Shown one piece after another: positions 18,037 to 26,803 of a stretch of DNA of 64,000 nucleotides. The position numbers were made by a program, and so were the translations under genes. The DNA is from Paenibacillus sp. sptzw28 (GTDB taxonomy: Bacteria; Bacillota; Bacilli; Paenibacillales; Paenibacillaceae), in assembly GCF_019550795.1 (NCBI RefSeq), contig NZ_CP080545.1, forward strand, positions 3,010,001-3,074,000, read 5' to 3'. How positions within the stretch are numbered: the stretch's first letter is position 1; every line of letters starts with the position of its first letter. The notes under the pieces were generated by a model that saw only the letters and a list, made by a program, of their open reading frames with translations, ran no database searches and was not told the DNA's origin.

Positions 18037-18822
18037 ATGGCTAAGAAGGCGGTATTGTTTGATTTGGATGACACGTTGTTGTGGGACGATCGAAGCGTGA
18101 AGGAAGCTTTCGAAGCGACCTGCAATAAGGCATCTGCCGCGACCGGGGTAGATGCAGGAGCGCTCGAGGAATCGGTTCGGCGTGAAGCGCGTGCCTTGTA
18201 CGAATCGTACGAGACGTTTCCGTTTACCAAAATGATCGGGATCAACCCGTTCGAAGGCTTGTGGGCCAATTTCCTCGAAGGTGATCAGGTTGACTTCAGG
18301 AAGCTTCAACAGCTCGCTCCCGGGTACCGCCGCGAAGCGTGGACGCGCGGCTTGAAAGCGCTTGGTGTAGACGACGCGGCGCTTGGCGCCGAGCTCGCCG
18401 AGCTGTTTCCGGCGGAGCGGCGCAAGCGCCCGATCGTATATGAAGAAACGTTCCGTGTTCTTGACCGGTTGAAAGGAAAATACAAGCTGCTGCTCCTTAC
18501 GAACGGATCGCCGGATCTACAGAAGGAAAAGCTCGCGGGAGTGCCGGAGCTGGCGCCCTATTTCGATACGATCATTATTTCCGGAGAATTCGGCGAAGGA
18601 AAACCGGCCGCACCGATTTTCCGCCACGCGCTGGAGCGACTCGGTATCGAGCCGGAAGACGGTATAATGGTCGGCGATAAGCTTACGACGGATATTCTCG
18701 GTGCGAATACGATTGGAATGACCTCCGTTTGGATTAACCGCCATGGGGTTGTGCGAACGGATGAAATCGTCCCGACGCATGAGATAAAGCATTTGGAAGA
18801 GCTGCTTGCTTTATTAGGCTAA
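18037..18822 (+). CDS. HAD family hydrolase
   Basis: A 261-residue haloacid-dehalogenase-type phosphatase. Motif I is DLDDTLLWD, motif II LLLTNGS, motif III the Lys in GKPAAPIF and motif IV GDKLTTDILGA. The helical cap between motifs I and II makes it subclass I, like YfnB/YjjG nucleotidases. Substrate unknown. Confidence 0.9.
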   Translation: MAKKAVLFDLDDTLLWDDRSVKEAFEATCNKASAATGVDAGALEESVRREARALYESYETFPFTKMIGINPFEGLWANFLEGDQVDFRKLQQLAPGYRREAWTRGLKALGVDDAALGAELAELFPAERRKRPIVYEETFRVLDRLKGKYKLLLLTNGSPDLQKEKLAGVPELAPYFDTIIISGEFGEGKPAAPIFRHALERLGIEPEDGIMVGDKLTTDILGANTIGMTSVWINRHGVVRTDEIVPTHEIKHLEELLALLG

Positions 18823-18847
18823 AGTATGTAATATCGGCACACATCAG

Positions 18848-18879
18848 AACCCGCAGACTATATTGATAGTGCGGGTTTT
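18848..18879 (+). terminator. Terminator after the HAD gene
   Basis: AACCCGC pairs with GCGGGTT, continued by ACTAT/ATAGT around an ATTG loop with a two-base bulge, then TTTT. The rest of the gap up to 19052 shows nothing I can name. Confidence 0.7.
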
Positions 18880-19052
18880 CCTGTATCATCCGAACCAGAG
18901 CGGGATACAAACGAACACTATTATATTCGTCTATCCTTGTAAAAGTTGGCGTTCCGACATTGTCTTGGAGTTGCTGTTCGCTGCTGAGTCCATTCCAGGG
19001 GCGAAGAAGGCACTTTGACCGCACCTTCTACAATTCTTCATTATAATCCGCG

Positions 19053-19610
19053 TTATGAAGTTGTTTCATCGCCAAAAGTTATGAACCCCAGCAGCTGTAA
19101 ACAGGTAATCACCTTTTCCGCACTTTGTTCCGTGGATTCATTTTCGGTATCAATAATCAAGTCCGGCTGTTCCGGCTCCTCATACGGATCGGTGATACCG
19201 GTAAACTGAGTAATTTCACCGGCAAGAGCCCGCTGGTACAACCCTTTTACATCCCTTCGAATGCATTCCTTCAAAGTGCATTTTACATATACTTCTATAA
19301 AAGGATCGAGTTCGCGACGCAAAATATCTCTCATGCTTTTGTAAGGGGTAATAAACGAGCCCAGGACGATAACCCTGTTGCGAGAGAGCAGCTTTGCAAT
19401 ATAAGCCGCACGTTCGATATTTTTAAATCGGTCTTCCCGTGAAAAATTCAACTCCGCACATAGATGTTTACGGATTTCATCACCATCCAATATCTCGACA
19501 GGCAGCCCGGCTGCAGTCAGCTTCTCTTGAACCATACGACTGACGGTGCTTTTGCCGGAACCGGATAAGCCGGTAAACCATACCGTAACTCCTTTGTGCA
19601 ATTGTTTCAT
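19053..19610 (-). CDS. cysC: Adenylyl-sulfate kinase
   Basis: CysC phosphorylates APS to PAPS in sulfate assimilation. P-loop GLSGSGKST, DGDEIRKHL and the lid-region FTGITDPYEEP are typical, as is the length. The start is uncertain: ATG 19610 (MKQLHKGVTVWFTG) fits homologues best, but ATGs at 19619 and 19652 are in frame and no ideal ribosome site resolves them. It stands alone, with no cysH/sat neighbours. Confidence 0.92.
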   Translation of the reverse strand: MKQLHKGVTVWFTGLSGSGKSTVSRMVQEKLTAAGLPVEILDGDEIRKHLCAELNFSREDRFKNIERAAYIAKLLSRNRVIVLGSFITPYKSMRDILRRELDPFIEVYVKCTLKECIRRDVKGLYQRALAGEITQFTGITDPYEEPEQPDLIIDTENESTEQSAEKVITCLQLLGFITFGDETTS

Positions 19611-19846
19611 TCCCCTCATTATTCGTAATAGTATAACTCCCTCTATTATCATATGAATCTCTAATGATTGCGTTTGGACTTTGGCGATCAGTCAAATCAC
19701 TTGGGTGCATGTCATGAACTTTTCTAGGTGGAGGTACATACCATATGGAGGGGATTTGCGCCTGATCAATCACATAATCCGATTAAAGAAAGTCACAGTG
19801 AGAATGTAAAGGTGGAAGTTGAGTTTTCCAACTGAACAATGCCGCT

Positions 19847-19886
19847 AAAAAAATTGCCCTTGGCTGCAGTTAGCATGCCAGGGGCA
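19847..19886 (-). terminator. Terminator of mtnD
   Basis: On the minus strand TGCCCCTGGC pairs with GCCAAGGGCA (one mismatch), ending in TT plus a run of seven T. It is the only clear element in the 306 nt between mtnD and cysC. Confidence 0.8.
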
Positions 19887-19916
19887 TTTAAACCTTCATT
19901 TAGCAGCTGCAGCACG

Positions 19917-20468
19917 CTAGTTTTGCGTTTTTAGGAATGACGGGTCTTCGAACGGATGCGCGATCCAGCCTTCCGTCTCAATAAACAGGCGGACTGCGAC
20001 GATTTGACGATTGTCCATCAATGTAAAGAAGTGCGGTTTGTGCTCAGGTACGGAGATCACATCGCCGGCTTCCAGCTCGACGTCGAAATATCCGACTTCG
20101 TCGCTGCCCTTAATAATGAAAATACCGCGTCCGGCCGTAATGGCGCGAACCTCGTCCTCCGTGTGAGTATGCACCTGTTCGAATTTTTTAAGAATCTCGT
20201 CCAAGTTCGGCGTAGCGTCGGACAACGCGACGATATCCCATGTGAGGTAGCCGCGGCGTGAAGCGATGTCACGGATTTCTTCATCAAAAACTGTTAAAAT
20301 TTGCTGTTTTTCCTCGTCGGAGAGAATAAATTTGTCCTGCAGTTCCGCCGGCAGCTTGCCGGGGTTCCAATGTTCATACAATACTTCCTGATTCTCAAGA
20401 AAGGCGCGGACGTTCTCTTCGCCCGAGATGCGCTCGTTCGTGTTCCGGATACGGATTTCAGCCATCGC
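19917..20468 (-). CDS. mtnD: Acireductone dioxygenase-like cupin
   Basis: A 183-residue cupin of the acireductone dioxygenase family, which converts the acireductone of the methionine salvage pathway to the ketoacid precursor of methionine. The metal ligands are visible: HTHTEDE (two His and Glu) and the later His in VPEHKPHFF. Start ATG 20468 (MAEIRIRN) follows AAAGAGGGA; the frame extends six codons upstream. No other mtn genes are nearby, but metH is divergent next to it. Confidence 0.88.
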   Translation of the reverse strand, partial: AMAEIRIRNTNERISGEENVRAFLENQEVLYEHWNPGKLPAELQDKFILSDEEKQQILTVFDEEIRDIASRRGYLTWDIVALSDATPNLDEILKKFEQVHTHTEDEVRAITAGRGIFIIKGSDEVGYFDVELEAGDVISVPEHKPHFFTLMDNRQIVAVRLFIETEGWIAHPFEDPSFLKTQN

Positions 20469-20658
20469 GAGATCCCTCTTTCCCATAGATATTAATTCCG
20501 ATAAGAATAATTATAAAACAAAGTAATCGGACTGTCGACAGAACCTTTTCACATCGCGCGGATTCTGGTAGACTAAGGGTTAATGATTTTTTCACTGCCG
20601 CGCTCGTCCAGGGATTGTTTGAAGGCGATGGACGCGGCTTCGGAAGGGAAGCTCATCG

Positions 20659-23600
20659 ATGACGAAACCGACTATACAAGAAATGATGCAGAAACGAATT
20701 CTCATTCTAGACGGCGCAATGGGGACAATGATTCAGCAGGAGGATCTCGGTCCGGAAGACTTCGGCGGCGAGGAGCTTGAAGGCTGCAACGAGATGCTCG
20801 TCTTAACCCGGCCTGATGTGATTCGGAAAATCCACGAGGCTTATTTGGCCGCGGGTGCAGATATTTTGGAAACAAATACGTTCGGCGCTACGGGTGTTGT
20901 ACTTGCCGAGTACGATATTACCGAGAAGGCACGGGAAATTAATCTGGCTGCTGCGGCTATTGCGCGGGAAGCGGCGGACAAGTTCTCTACGCCTGACCGG
21001 CCGCGTTTTGTGGCAGGCGCTATGGGACCAACGACAAAGACTCTCTCCGTAACCGGCGGAGTTACCTTCGACGAGCTTATCGAGAGCTATTACGAGCAGG
21101 CGGTTGCGCTTATTGAAGGCGGCGTCGACGCGCTGCTGCTCGAGACGTCCCAGGATACACTTAACGTAAAGGCGGGAACGATCGGTATTCGGAACGCCTT
21201 CGAAACGACCGGGAAGACGCTGCCGATCATGATCTCGGGTACGATAGAGCCGATGGGCACGACGCTCGCCGGCCAGAACATCGAATCGTTCTATATTTCG
21301 CTTGAACATTTGAACCCGATATCGATCGGCTTGAACTGCGCGACCGGCCCTGAATTTATGCGCGACCATATCCGTTCCCTCTCGGAAATCGCACGGACTG
21401 CGGTCAGCTGCTATCCAAATGCCGGTCTGCCGGACGAGAACGGCAATTATCACGAATCACCCGTTTCGCTGGCGAAGAAAATCGCCGCGTTCGCGGAGCA
21501 GGGCTGGCTCAATATCGCCGGCGGCTGCTGCGGGACGACACCGGATCATATCCGTGAGATGGCCGAGACGCTTGCAAACTACCCGCCGCGCACGAAGCAG
21601 GGCGACCACCCTGCGGCCGTGTCCGGCATTGAAACGGTGTTTATCGAAGCGGATAACCGGCCGATCATGATCGGTGAACGGACCAACATTTCCGGCTCGC
21701 GCAAATTCAAGCGGCTGATCAAGGAAGGCAAATTTGACGAGGCTTCGGAAATCGCCAGAGCGCAGGTCAAAGGCGGCGCGCATATTATCGATATTAACCT
21801 GCAGGATACCGATATCGACGAAGCATACGCCGTTAATCAATTTCTGCCTCAGGTCGTGAAGAAAATCAAAGTCCCGCTCATGCTCGACTCCACCTATGAC
21901 CACATTATTGAGCTGGGATTGAAATATTCGCAGGGCAAGGCCATCATAAACTCGATCAACCTTGAAGATGGGGAGTCGAAGTTTGAGAAAATATTGCCGC
22001 TCATCCACCGCTACGGCGCGGCAGTCGTATGTATTCTGATCGACGAACGCGGACAGGCGGTATCGCGGGAAGCTAAGATGGAAGTTGCGGCCCGTTCATA
22101 TGATCTGCTGGTTAACAAATACGGCATGGACCCTGAAGATATCATTTTTGACCCGAACATGTTCCCGGTCGGCTCCGGAGACCCGCAGTATATCGGCTCT
22201 GCAGTCGAAACGATCGAAGGAATTCGTCTCATTAAAGAGAAATTCCCGAAAGCGAAGACGATTCTCGGCCTCAGCAATATTTCTTTCGGGTTGCCGGATG
22301 CCGGCCGCGAGGTGTTGAATTCGGTTTATTTGTATCACTGTACCAAAGCGGGTCTCGACTATGCGATCGTCAACACGGAGAAGCTGGAACGTTACGCTTC
22401 AATCCCGGATGAAGAGCGCCGTCTTGCGGAAGAGCTCATTTACAATACCAATGACGATACGCTGGCTGCTTTTGTCGCTGCGTTCAGAGACAAGAAGATC
22501 GTGAAGAAGGAGAAAGCTTCCAATCTGACACTCGAGGAGCGGCTCGGTTCCTATGTGGTGGAAGGTACGAAGGAAGGGCTTATCCCGGATCTTGAGGAAG
22601 CGCTAAAGAAATATTCGCCGCTTGAAGTCATCAACGGACCGCTCATGAGAGGGATGGAAGAGGTCGGCCGGTTGTTTAACAACAACGAGCTGATTGTAGC
22701 TGAGGTGCTGCAGAGCGCAGAGGTGATGAAGGCGTCGGTCGCTCACCTGGAGCCTTTCATGGAGAAGGACGAGACGTCCGTGAAAGGAAAAATCATTCTG
22801 GCCACCGTAAAAGGCGATGTCCATGATATAGGGAAAAATCTGGTCGAGATCATCTTGTCCAATAACGGGTACAAAATCATTAATCTGGGCATCAAAGTAC
22901 CTCCCGAGCAGCTGATTGAAGCCTACCGGAAGGAGAAGGCCGATGCGATCGGGCTCTCCGGCTTGCTTGTTAAATCGGCACAGCAAATGGTCATAACCGC
23001 GCAGGATATGCGCAGTGCAGGCATTGATGCGCCGATTCTGGTAGGCGGCGCGGCATTAACGCGCAAGTTTACGAAAACCCGTATCAGTCCGGAATACGAT
23101 GGCTTGGTGCTGTATGCGAAGGATGCAATGGATGGACTCGATATTGCAAACAAGCTGATGAATCCCGAATTGAGACGGGTGTACGAGGATGACTTGGCGG
23201 CGTTCAAGGCGGCCGGCCACATCGAAGAGGAAGAGAAGAAGCCGCTTCCCGAGCTCACCAGGGCGGTCCGCTCCAATATTTCGGCGGATGCGCCGGTCTA
23301 TATTCCGCCGGATCTTGACCGACATGTACTTCGTGACGTGCCGATTCCGCAAATCGTACCCTACGTAAATATGCAGATGCTGCTGGGTCATCACCTGGGT
23401 CTGAAGGGTAACGTGGAGCAGCTGCTGGCTGAACGCAACGAGAAAGCCGTGCAGCTTAAGGAAACGGTCGATACGCTGCTTCGTGAAGCGGCAACGAAGG
23501 GAACGCTGCATGCTCACGGCATGTACCGGTTTTTCCCGGCGCAGTCGTCGGGCAACGACATTATCATTTACGACCCGCAGGAGTCCGGACAGGAAATCAA

Positions 23601-24099
23601 ACGATTCACCTTCCCGCGGCAGCACGTGGAGCCTTATCTTTGTCTGGCCGATTTCCTCAAATCGGTCGACAGCGGAGTGATGGACTACGTCGGGTTCCTC
23701 GTTGTGACCGCTGGGGAAGGCGTACGGGAGCAAGCAGGCGAACTGAAGGACAAAGGCGATTACTTGCGCTCGCACGCGCTGCAGTCGGTGGCACTGGAAG
23801 TGGCCGAAGGACTTGCGGAACGCGTTCATCATATGATGCGGGATACGTGGGGATTTCCCGATCCTCACGATATGACGATGAAACAGCGCCATGGGGCGCG
23901 TTATCAAGGCATTCGCGTTTCGTTCGGGTATCCCGCTTGTCCGAACCTTGAAGATCAGGAGCCGCTCTTCGACCTGATGAAGCCTGAGGATATTGGCGTA
24001 CAATTGACCGAAGGGTTCATGATGGAGCCGGAGGCATCCGTCTCGGCGATGGTGTTTGCGCATCCGGAGGCGCAATATTTTAACGTGGAAAAGGCTTAA
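20659..24099 (+). CDS. metH: Cobalamin-dependent methionine synthase
   Basis: MetH moves the methyl group of methyl-tetrahydrofolate via cobalamin to homocysteine. The 1146-residue protein has the homocysteine domain (1-300, zinc Cys in GLNCATGP and AGGCCGT), pterin domain (about 330-600, ERTNISGSRKF), B12 cap (about 645-735), B12-binding domain with DVHDIGKNLV and a C-terminal SAM reactivation domain with GYPACPNLEDQ. All parts are present. GGAAGGGAA precedes the ATG. No SAM or cobalamin riboswitch is evident in the 190-nt leader. Confidence 0.97.
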   Translation: MTKPTIQEMMQKRILILDGAMGTMIQQEDLGPEDFGGEELEGCNEMLVLTRPDVIRKIHEAYLAAGADILETNTFGATGVVLAEYDITEKAREINLAAAAIAREAADKFSTPDRPRFVAGAMGPTTKTLSVTGGVTFDELIESYYEQAVALIEGGVDALLLETSQDTLNVKAGTIGIRNAFETTGKTLPIMISGTIEPMGTTLAGQNIESFYISLEHLNPISIGLNCATGPEFMRDHIRSLSEIARTAVSCYPNAGLPDENGNYHESPVSLAKKIAAFAEQGWLNIAGGCCGTTPDHIREMAETLANYPPRTKQGDHPAAVSGIETVFIEADNRPIMIGERTNISGSRKFKRLIKEGKFDEASEIARAQVKGGAHIIDINLQDTDIDEAYAVNQFLPQVVKKIKVPLMLDSTYDHIIELGLKYSQGKAIINSINLEDGESKFEKILPLIHRYGAAVVCILIDERGQAVSREAKMEVAARSYDLLVNKYGMDPEDIIFDPNMFPVGSGDPQYIGSAVETIEGIRLIKEKFPKAKTILGLSNISFGLPDAGREVLNSVYLYHCTKAGLDYAIVNTEKLERYASIPDEERRLAEELIYNTNDDTLAAFVAAFRDKKIVKKEKASNLTLEERLGSYVVEGTKEGLIPDLEEALKKYSPLEVINGPLMRGMEEVGRLFNNNELIVAEVLQSAEVMKASVAHLEPFMEKDETSVKGKIILATVKGDVHDIGKNLVEIILSNNGYKIINLGIKVPPEQLIEAYRKEKADAIGLSGLLVKSAQQMVITAQDMRSAGIDAPILVGGAALTRKFTKTRISPEYDGLVLYAKDAMDGLDIANKLMNPELRRVYEDDLAAFKAAGHIEEEEKKPLPELTRAVRSNISADAPVYIPPDLDRHVLRDVPIPQIVPYVNMQMLLGHHLGLKGNVEQLLAERNEKAVQLKETVDTLLREAATKGTLHAHGMYRFFPAQSSGNDIIIYDPQESGQEIKRFTFPRQHVEPYLCLADFLKSVDSGVMDYVGFLVVTAGEGVREQAGELKDKGDYLRSHALQSVALEVAEGLAERVHHMMRDTWGFPDPHDMTMKQRHGARYQGIRVSFGYPACPNLEDQEPLFDLMKPEDIGVQLTEGFMMEPEASVSAMVFAHPEAQYFNVEKA

Positions 24100-24161
24100 C
24101 GGCACAAATATTCAGGGCGGCTATCGGCCTGGTCTGACATATGAAAAAAGTGATTCATCGC

Positions 24162-24202
24162 ATACCCTCTGCAGTCGGTATAACCGCCACTGCCGAGGGT
24201 AT
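24162..24202 (+). other. Long hairpin between metH and rnz
   Basis: A 14-bp stem with one mismatch (ATACCCTCTGCAGT with ACTGCCGAGGGTAT) lies 30 nt before the rnz start. There is no T tract, so it may be an RNA-processing or weak termination signal. Confidence 0.5.
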
Positions 24203-24233
24203 TGCTATAGTAAGGATAAGGAGGAGAGCCGCT

Positions 24234-25172
24234 ATGAATCTGACGTTTCTTGGAACGGGTGCAGGGAGACCGACGAAAGCGCGGAATGTCACGTCAATGG
24301 CGCTGTCGCTGCCAGGCCCTACAAATTTATTTTGGCTGTTTGACGCAGGTGAGGGTACACAGCACAGACTTCTCGGCAGCAAGCTGAAGTTAAATAAGCT
24401 GGAGCGGATTTTCATCACACACTTGCATGGCGATCATCTTTTCGGTTTACCGGGTCTGCTTAGCAGCCGTACTTACTTTGAAGGGTCAGTCCCTTTGAGC
24501 ATCTGGGGTCCGCCGGGAATCCGCGCTTATCTGGAAGCTGTTTTCGAACATAGCGGCACTCGTCTTGAATACGAGCCGGAGATTATCGAAATATCGGAGG
24601 CAGGCCTGATAGCAGAGGACGACAGGTTCACGGTTGAAACGGCGGAGCTCGATCATCGGCTGCCATCTTTCGGCTTTCGGATCACCGAGAAGCCTTTGCC
24701 CGGGCAGTTGAATCTGGAGAAACTGAAGGAACTTGGGGTACCGCCCGGACCACTATACGGCAGGCTGAAAAAAGGCGAGGACATCACGCTGAGCAGTGGC
24801 AAAACCGTACGTTCGGCGGATGTAACGGGAAAGCCGGTTCATGGGAGAATCGTGACCATTCTTGGAGATACTTCGCCCTGCGACAGCGCAATTCGGTTGG
24901 CACAGGACGCAGACCTGGTGGTCCATGAAGCGACGTTTGCGGCTGGTATGGAAGAGAAAGCGGCCGCTTACGGCCATTCGACCGTACTGCAGGCTGCGCA
25001 GGTGGCAGCGAGCTCGAACGCAAAACGGCTGGCCGTCACACACTTCAGCTCGCGCTATGATGACGAAGCGGTCGCGAAGCTTGTTGAGGACGCGCAAACG
25101 ATATTTCAGAATACCGTCGCCGCTTATGATTTGCTGGAGCTTAATATTCCGAGGACGGCTGACCAGTCTTAA
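24234..25172 (+). CDS. rnz: Ribonuclease Z
   Basis: Ribonuclease Z matures tRNA 3' ends lacking encoded CCA. 312 residues of metallo-beta-lactamase fold with THLHGDHLFGLPG, the exosite region (about 150-190), GDTSPCD and a late HFSSRY histidine. ATG 24234 (MNLTFLGTGAG) is behind AAGGAGGAG; an upstream ATG at 24141 precedes the leader hairpin and is rejected. Confidence 0.96.
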   Translation: MNLTFLGTGAGRPTKARNVTSMALSLPGPTNLFWLFDAGEGTQHRLLGSKLKLNKLERIFITHLHGDHLFGLPGLLSSRTYFEGSVPLSIWGPPGIRAYLEAVFEHSGTRLEYEPEIIEISEAGLIAEDDRFTVETAELDHRLPSFGFRITEKPLPGQLNLEKLKELGVPPGPLYGRLKKGEDITLSSGKTVRSADVTGKPVHGRIVTILGDTSPCDSAIRLAQDADLVVHEATFAAGMEEKAAAYGHSTVLQAAQVAASSNAKRLAVTHFSSRYDDEAVAKLVEDAQTIFQNTVAAYDLLELNIPRTADQS

Positions 25173-25197
25173 TATACCGGTAGACATTTAAAACGAA

Positions 25198-25254
25198 AAT
25201 AACCCCTGTACCGAACCGCGTAAGCATTCTTGCGGCAAACGGTCAGGGGTTATT
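25198..25254. terminator. Convergent terminator between rnz and tlp
   Basis: Perfect 11-bp arms AATAACCCCTG/CAGGGGTTATT with inner ACCG/CGGT and CCGC/GCGG pairings. Placed 25 nt after rnz and 19 nt after tlp, so it can serve both. Confidence 0.75.
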
Positions 25255-25272
25255 GGTGCAACCGAGCCCGGT

Positions 25273-25503
25273 TTATTCCTGTTCTTCCTGAAATTCCTGC
25301 TCGTCACGCATCTCCGAAGTCAATCCTTCGATGCTTTCGCTGCGGCGCGCATTCTTGGATTCCACATTGCTTTGCTCTTCGGATGAAATTTCGTCCGCAT
25401 GCTCATTAAGGTACTCTTCCGCTTCGTTCATATTTTCTTCCGTATTTTCGATTGCATTTTGCAGATTGCTGACGTTGTCTTCGCGATTGTCCGGATGTGC
25501 CAT
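25273..25503 (-). CDS. tlp: Small acid-soluble spore protein, Tlp family
   Basis: A 76-residue, very acidic, hydrophilic helical protein. The conserved N-terminus (PDNREDNVSNLQNAIENT) and the SKNARRSESI block match the thioredoxin-like spore protein Tlp, made in the forespore. It has no thioredoxin motif despite the name. GAGGAGG is well placed. It supports an endospore-forming host. I could not define a sigma-G promoter with confidence. Confidence 0.85.
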   Translation of the reverse strand: MAHPDNREDNVSNLQNAIENTEENMNEAEEYLNEHADEISSEEQSNVESKNARRSESIEGLTSEMRDEQEFQEEQE

Positions 25504-25692
25504 GTTCTGTAGTTCCTCCTCTAAGATTATATTTGGTTAATTTTTCAAACCTTGTATAGCTTGTACAGTCTCAGGGCGGTCTATACAAAAACATTATGTC
25601 TCGAAAACGATCCGTTAACGAAACGCTGCTATTATGATGCTGTAAGCTGCATGCTACAAATCTAATGGCAAAATCGGAAAGGATGTTGCTTC

Positions 25693-26664
25693 CTGGATAG
25701 CGGAACTCATTTGCTCTTCGGCGTTTCTTTGGCGGGTTTGTCCATGCTTGATCCGACCGTTGCATCCCACCCGGAAGTCGCGCACGCCGTTATGGCCGGC
25801 ACCCTTATTGGAAGTCACGCACCGGATTTTGATTCTCTGATGAGGCTGCGTGGGGAACCGGCGTATGTCCGCCACCACCGCGGGCTGACACACTCGCTGC
25901 CGGCGCCGGCGATATGGTCTGTGCTGCTCGGTTTCCCGCTTGCTTGGATGTTCGGGGTATTGGATGCCGGATGGACGGTCATCCTATGGACCTTTATCGC
26001 TGTCTGCTTACATATAAGTCTTGATTTATTTAACGCATACGGTGTTCAATGCCTGCGTCCGTTTTCCGCGAAATGGCGGCATCTTGACGTGCTTTGCCTG
26101 TTCGATCCGTACCTATTTGGATTACATGCCACAGCCGTTCTCATATGGCTGTCAGGCACATTCTCTCCCGGTCTTATGTTTGCTGCGGTATATTCCGCCA
26201 GTATCGCCTATATCGGGTGGCGCACGGCTCAGAGCGTACGCACGAAACGGAAGCTGCAAAGCGAATACCGGACTAATGGTCAAATAACGCTGATCCCAAG
26301 CATGTCGGGAGTTACGTGGCAATATGTTGCAGAGACGGACGACACCTATGCGATCGGTACGGTAAAACAGGGGAATATCTATCAGCAAGCAATACTCAGC
26401 AAGACGGGTCCGGACAGGTATCCGGCGGCCGCGAAGGCGACTCTAGGCACGCTTGGCGTCAGTGCGTTTCTCCATTTTGCCCAGAGCGTTCATGTCCAGG
26501 TTAAGGAACGGCAGGAAGGATATGAAGTAACGTGGAGCGACGTCAGATTTTGGCATAATGATAAAATGCCGTTCAGCGCGGCTGTTACGCTCGACCGGGA
26601 TTTAAACGTGCTGCATGACAGGATCGGATGGAGCAAGAAAACATGGGAACCGCCTTATGTATAA
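25693..26664 (+). CDS. yfhP: YfhP-like membrane metal-dependent hydrolase, probable CTG start
   Basis: A YdjM/YfhP-family membrane protein with four or so hydrophobic segments in the first 170 residues and a soluble C-terminal half. Conserved His/Asp clusters GSHAPDFD, HHRGLTHS and HISLDLFNAYG probably bind metal. Homologues begin M-D-T/S-G-T/S-H-L. Here the codons for LDSGTHLLFG begin with CTG at 25693, AAAGGA lies 9 nt before it, and there is no ATG, GTG or TTG between the upstream stop (25663) and this point. A TTG at 25711 is the only alternative and would lose the conserved start. B. subtilis YfhP regulates a promoter in some reports, but enzymatic activity is unproven. Confidence 0.8.
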   Translation: MDSGTHLLFGVSLAGLSMLDPTVASHPEVAHAVMAGTLIGSHAPDFDSLMRLRGEPAYVRHHRGLTHSLPAPAIWSVLLGFPLAWMFGVLDAGWTVILWTFIAVCLHISLDLFNAYGVQCLRPFSAKWRHLDVLCLFDPYLFGLHATAVLIWLSGTFSPGLMFAAVYSASIAYIGWRTAQSVRTKRKLQSEYRTNGQITLIPSMSGVTWQYVAETDDTYAIGTVKQGNIYQQAILSKTGPDRYPAAAKATLGTLGVSAFLHFAQSVHVQVKERQEGYEVTWSDVRFWHNDKMPFSAAVTLDRDLNVLHDRIGWSKKTWEPPYV

Positions 26665-26670
26665 TTGATG

Positions 26671-26717
26671 GGCTGCCTTCCGGGAGGGTTCGACAGGACC
26701 GGGAGCGGCCTTTTTTT
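26671..26717 (+). terminator. Terminator after yfhP
   Basis: GGCTGC/GCGGCC stem with a large GC-rich loop, then seven T. Confidence 0.8.
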
Positions 26718-26803
26718 GCGTTATACGATTGCATGCCGAACATACATTCTGTACAATAAAGAGAATAGAATCGGAATGGTTTTAAGAAGGGGAGAATAAT
26801 GGC

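Noticed and set aside
19730..19840. Short plus-strand peptide-like frame (GFAPDQSHNPIKESHSE) between cysC and mtnD
   Set aside because: It reads like protein, but there is no proper start, the flanking frames are closed, and no family is recognised. Possibly a gene remnant, not supportable.
20469..20658. SAM or cobalamin riboswitch in the metH leader
   Set aside because: No S-box start motif or B12 box; a loose stem (GCCGC ... GCGGC near 20600-20635) is not enough.
23056..24105. Long minus-strand frames opposite metH, pdhD (55613-56623) and gltD (59548-60597)
   Set aside because: All are codon-bias shadows of strongly conserved plus-strand genes.
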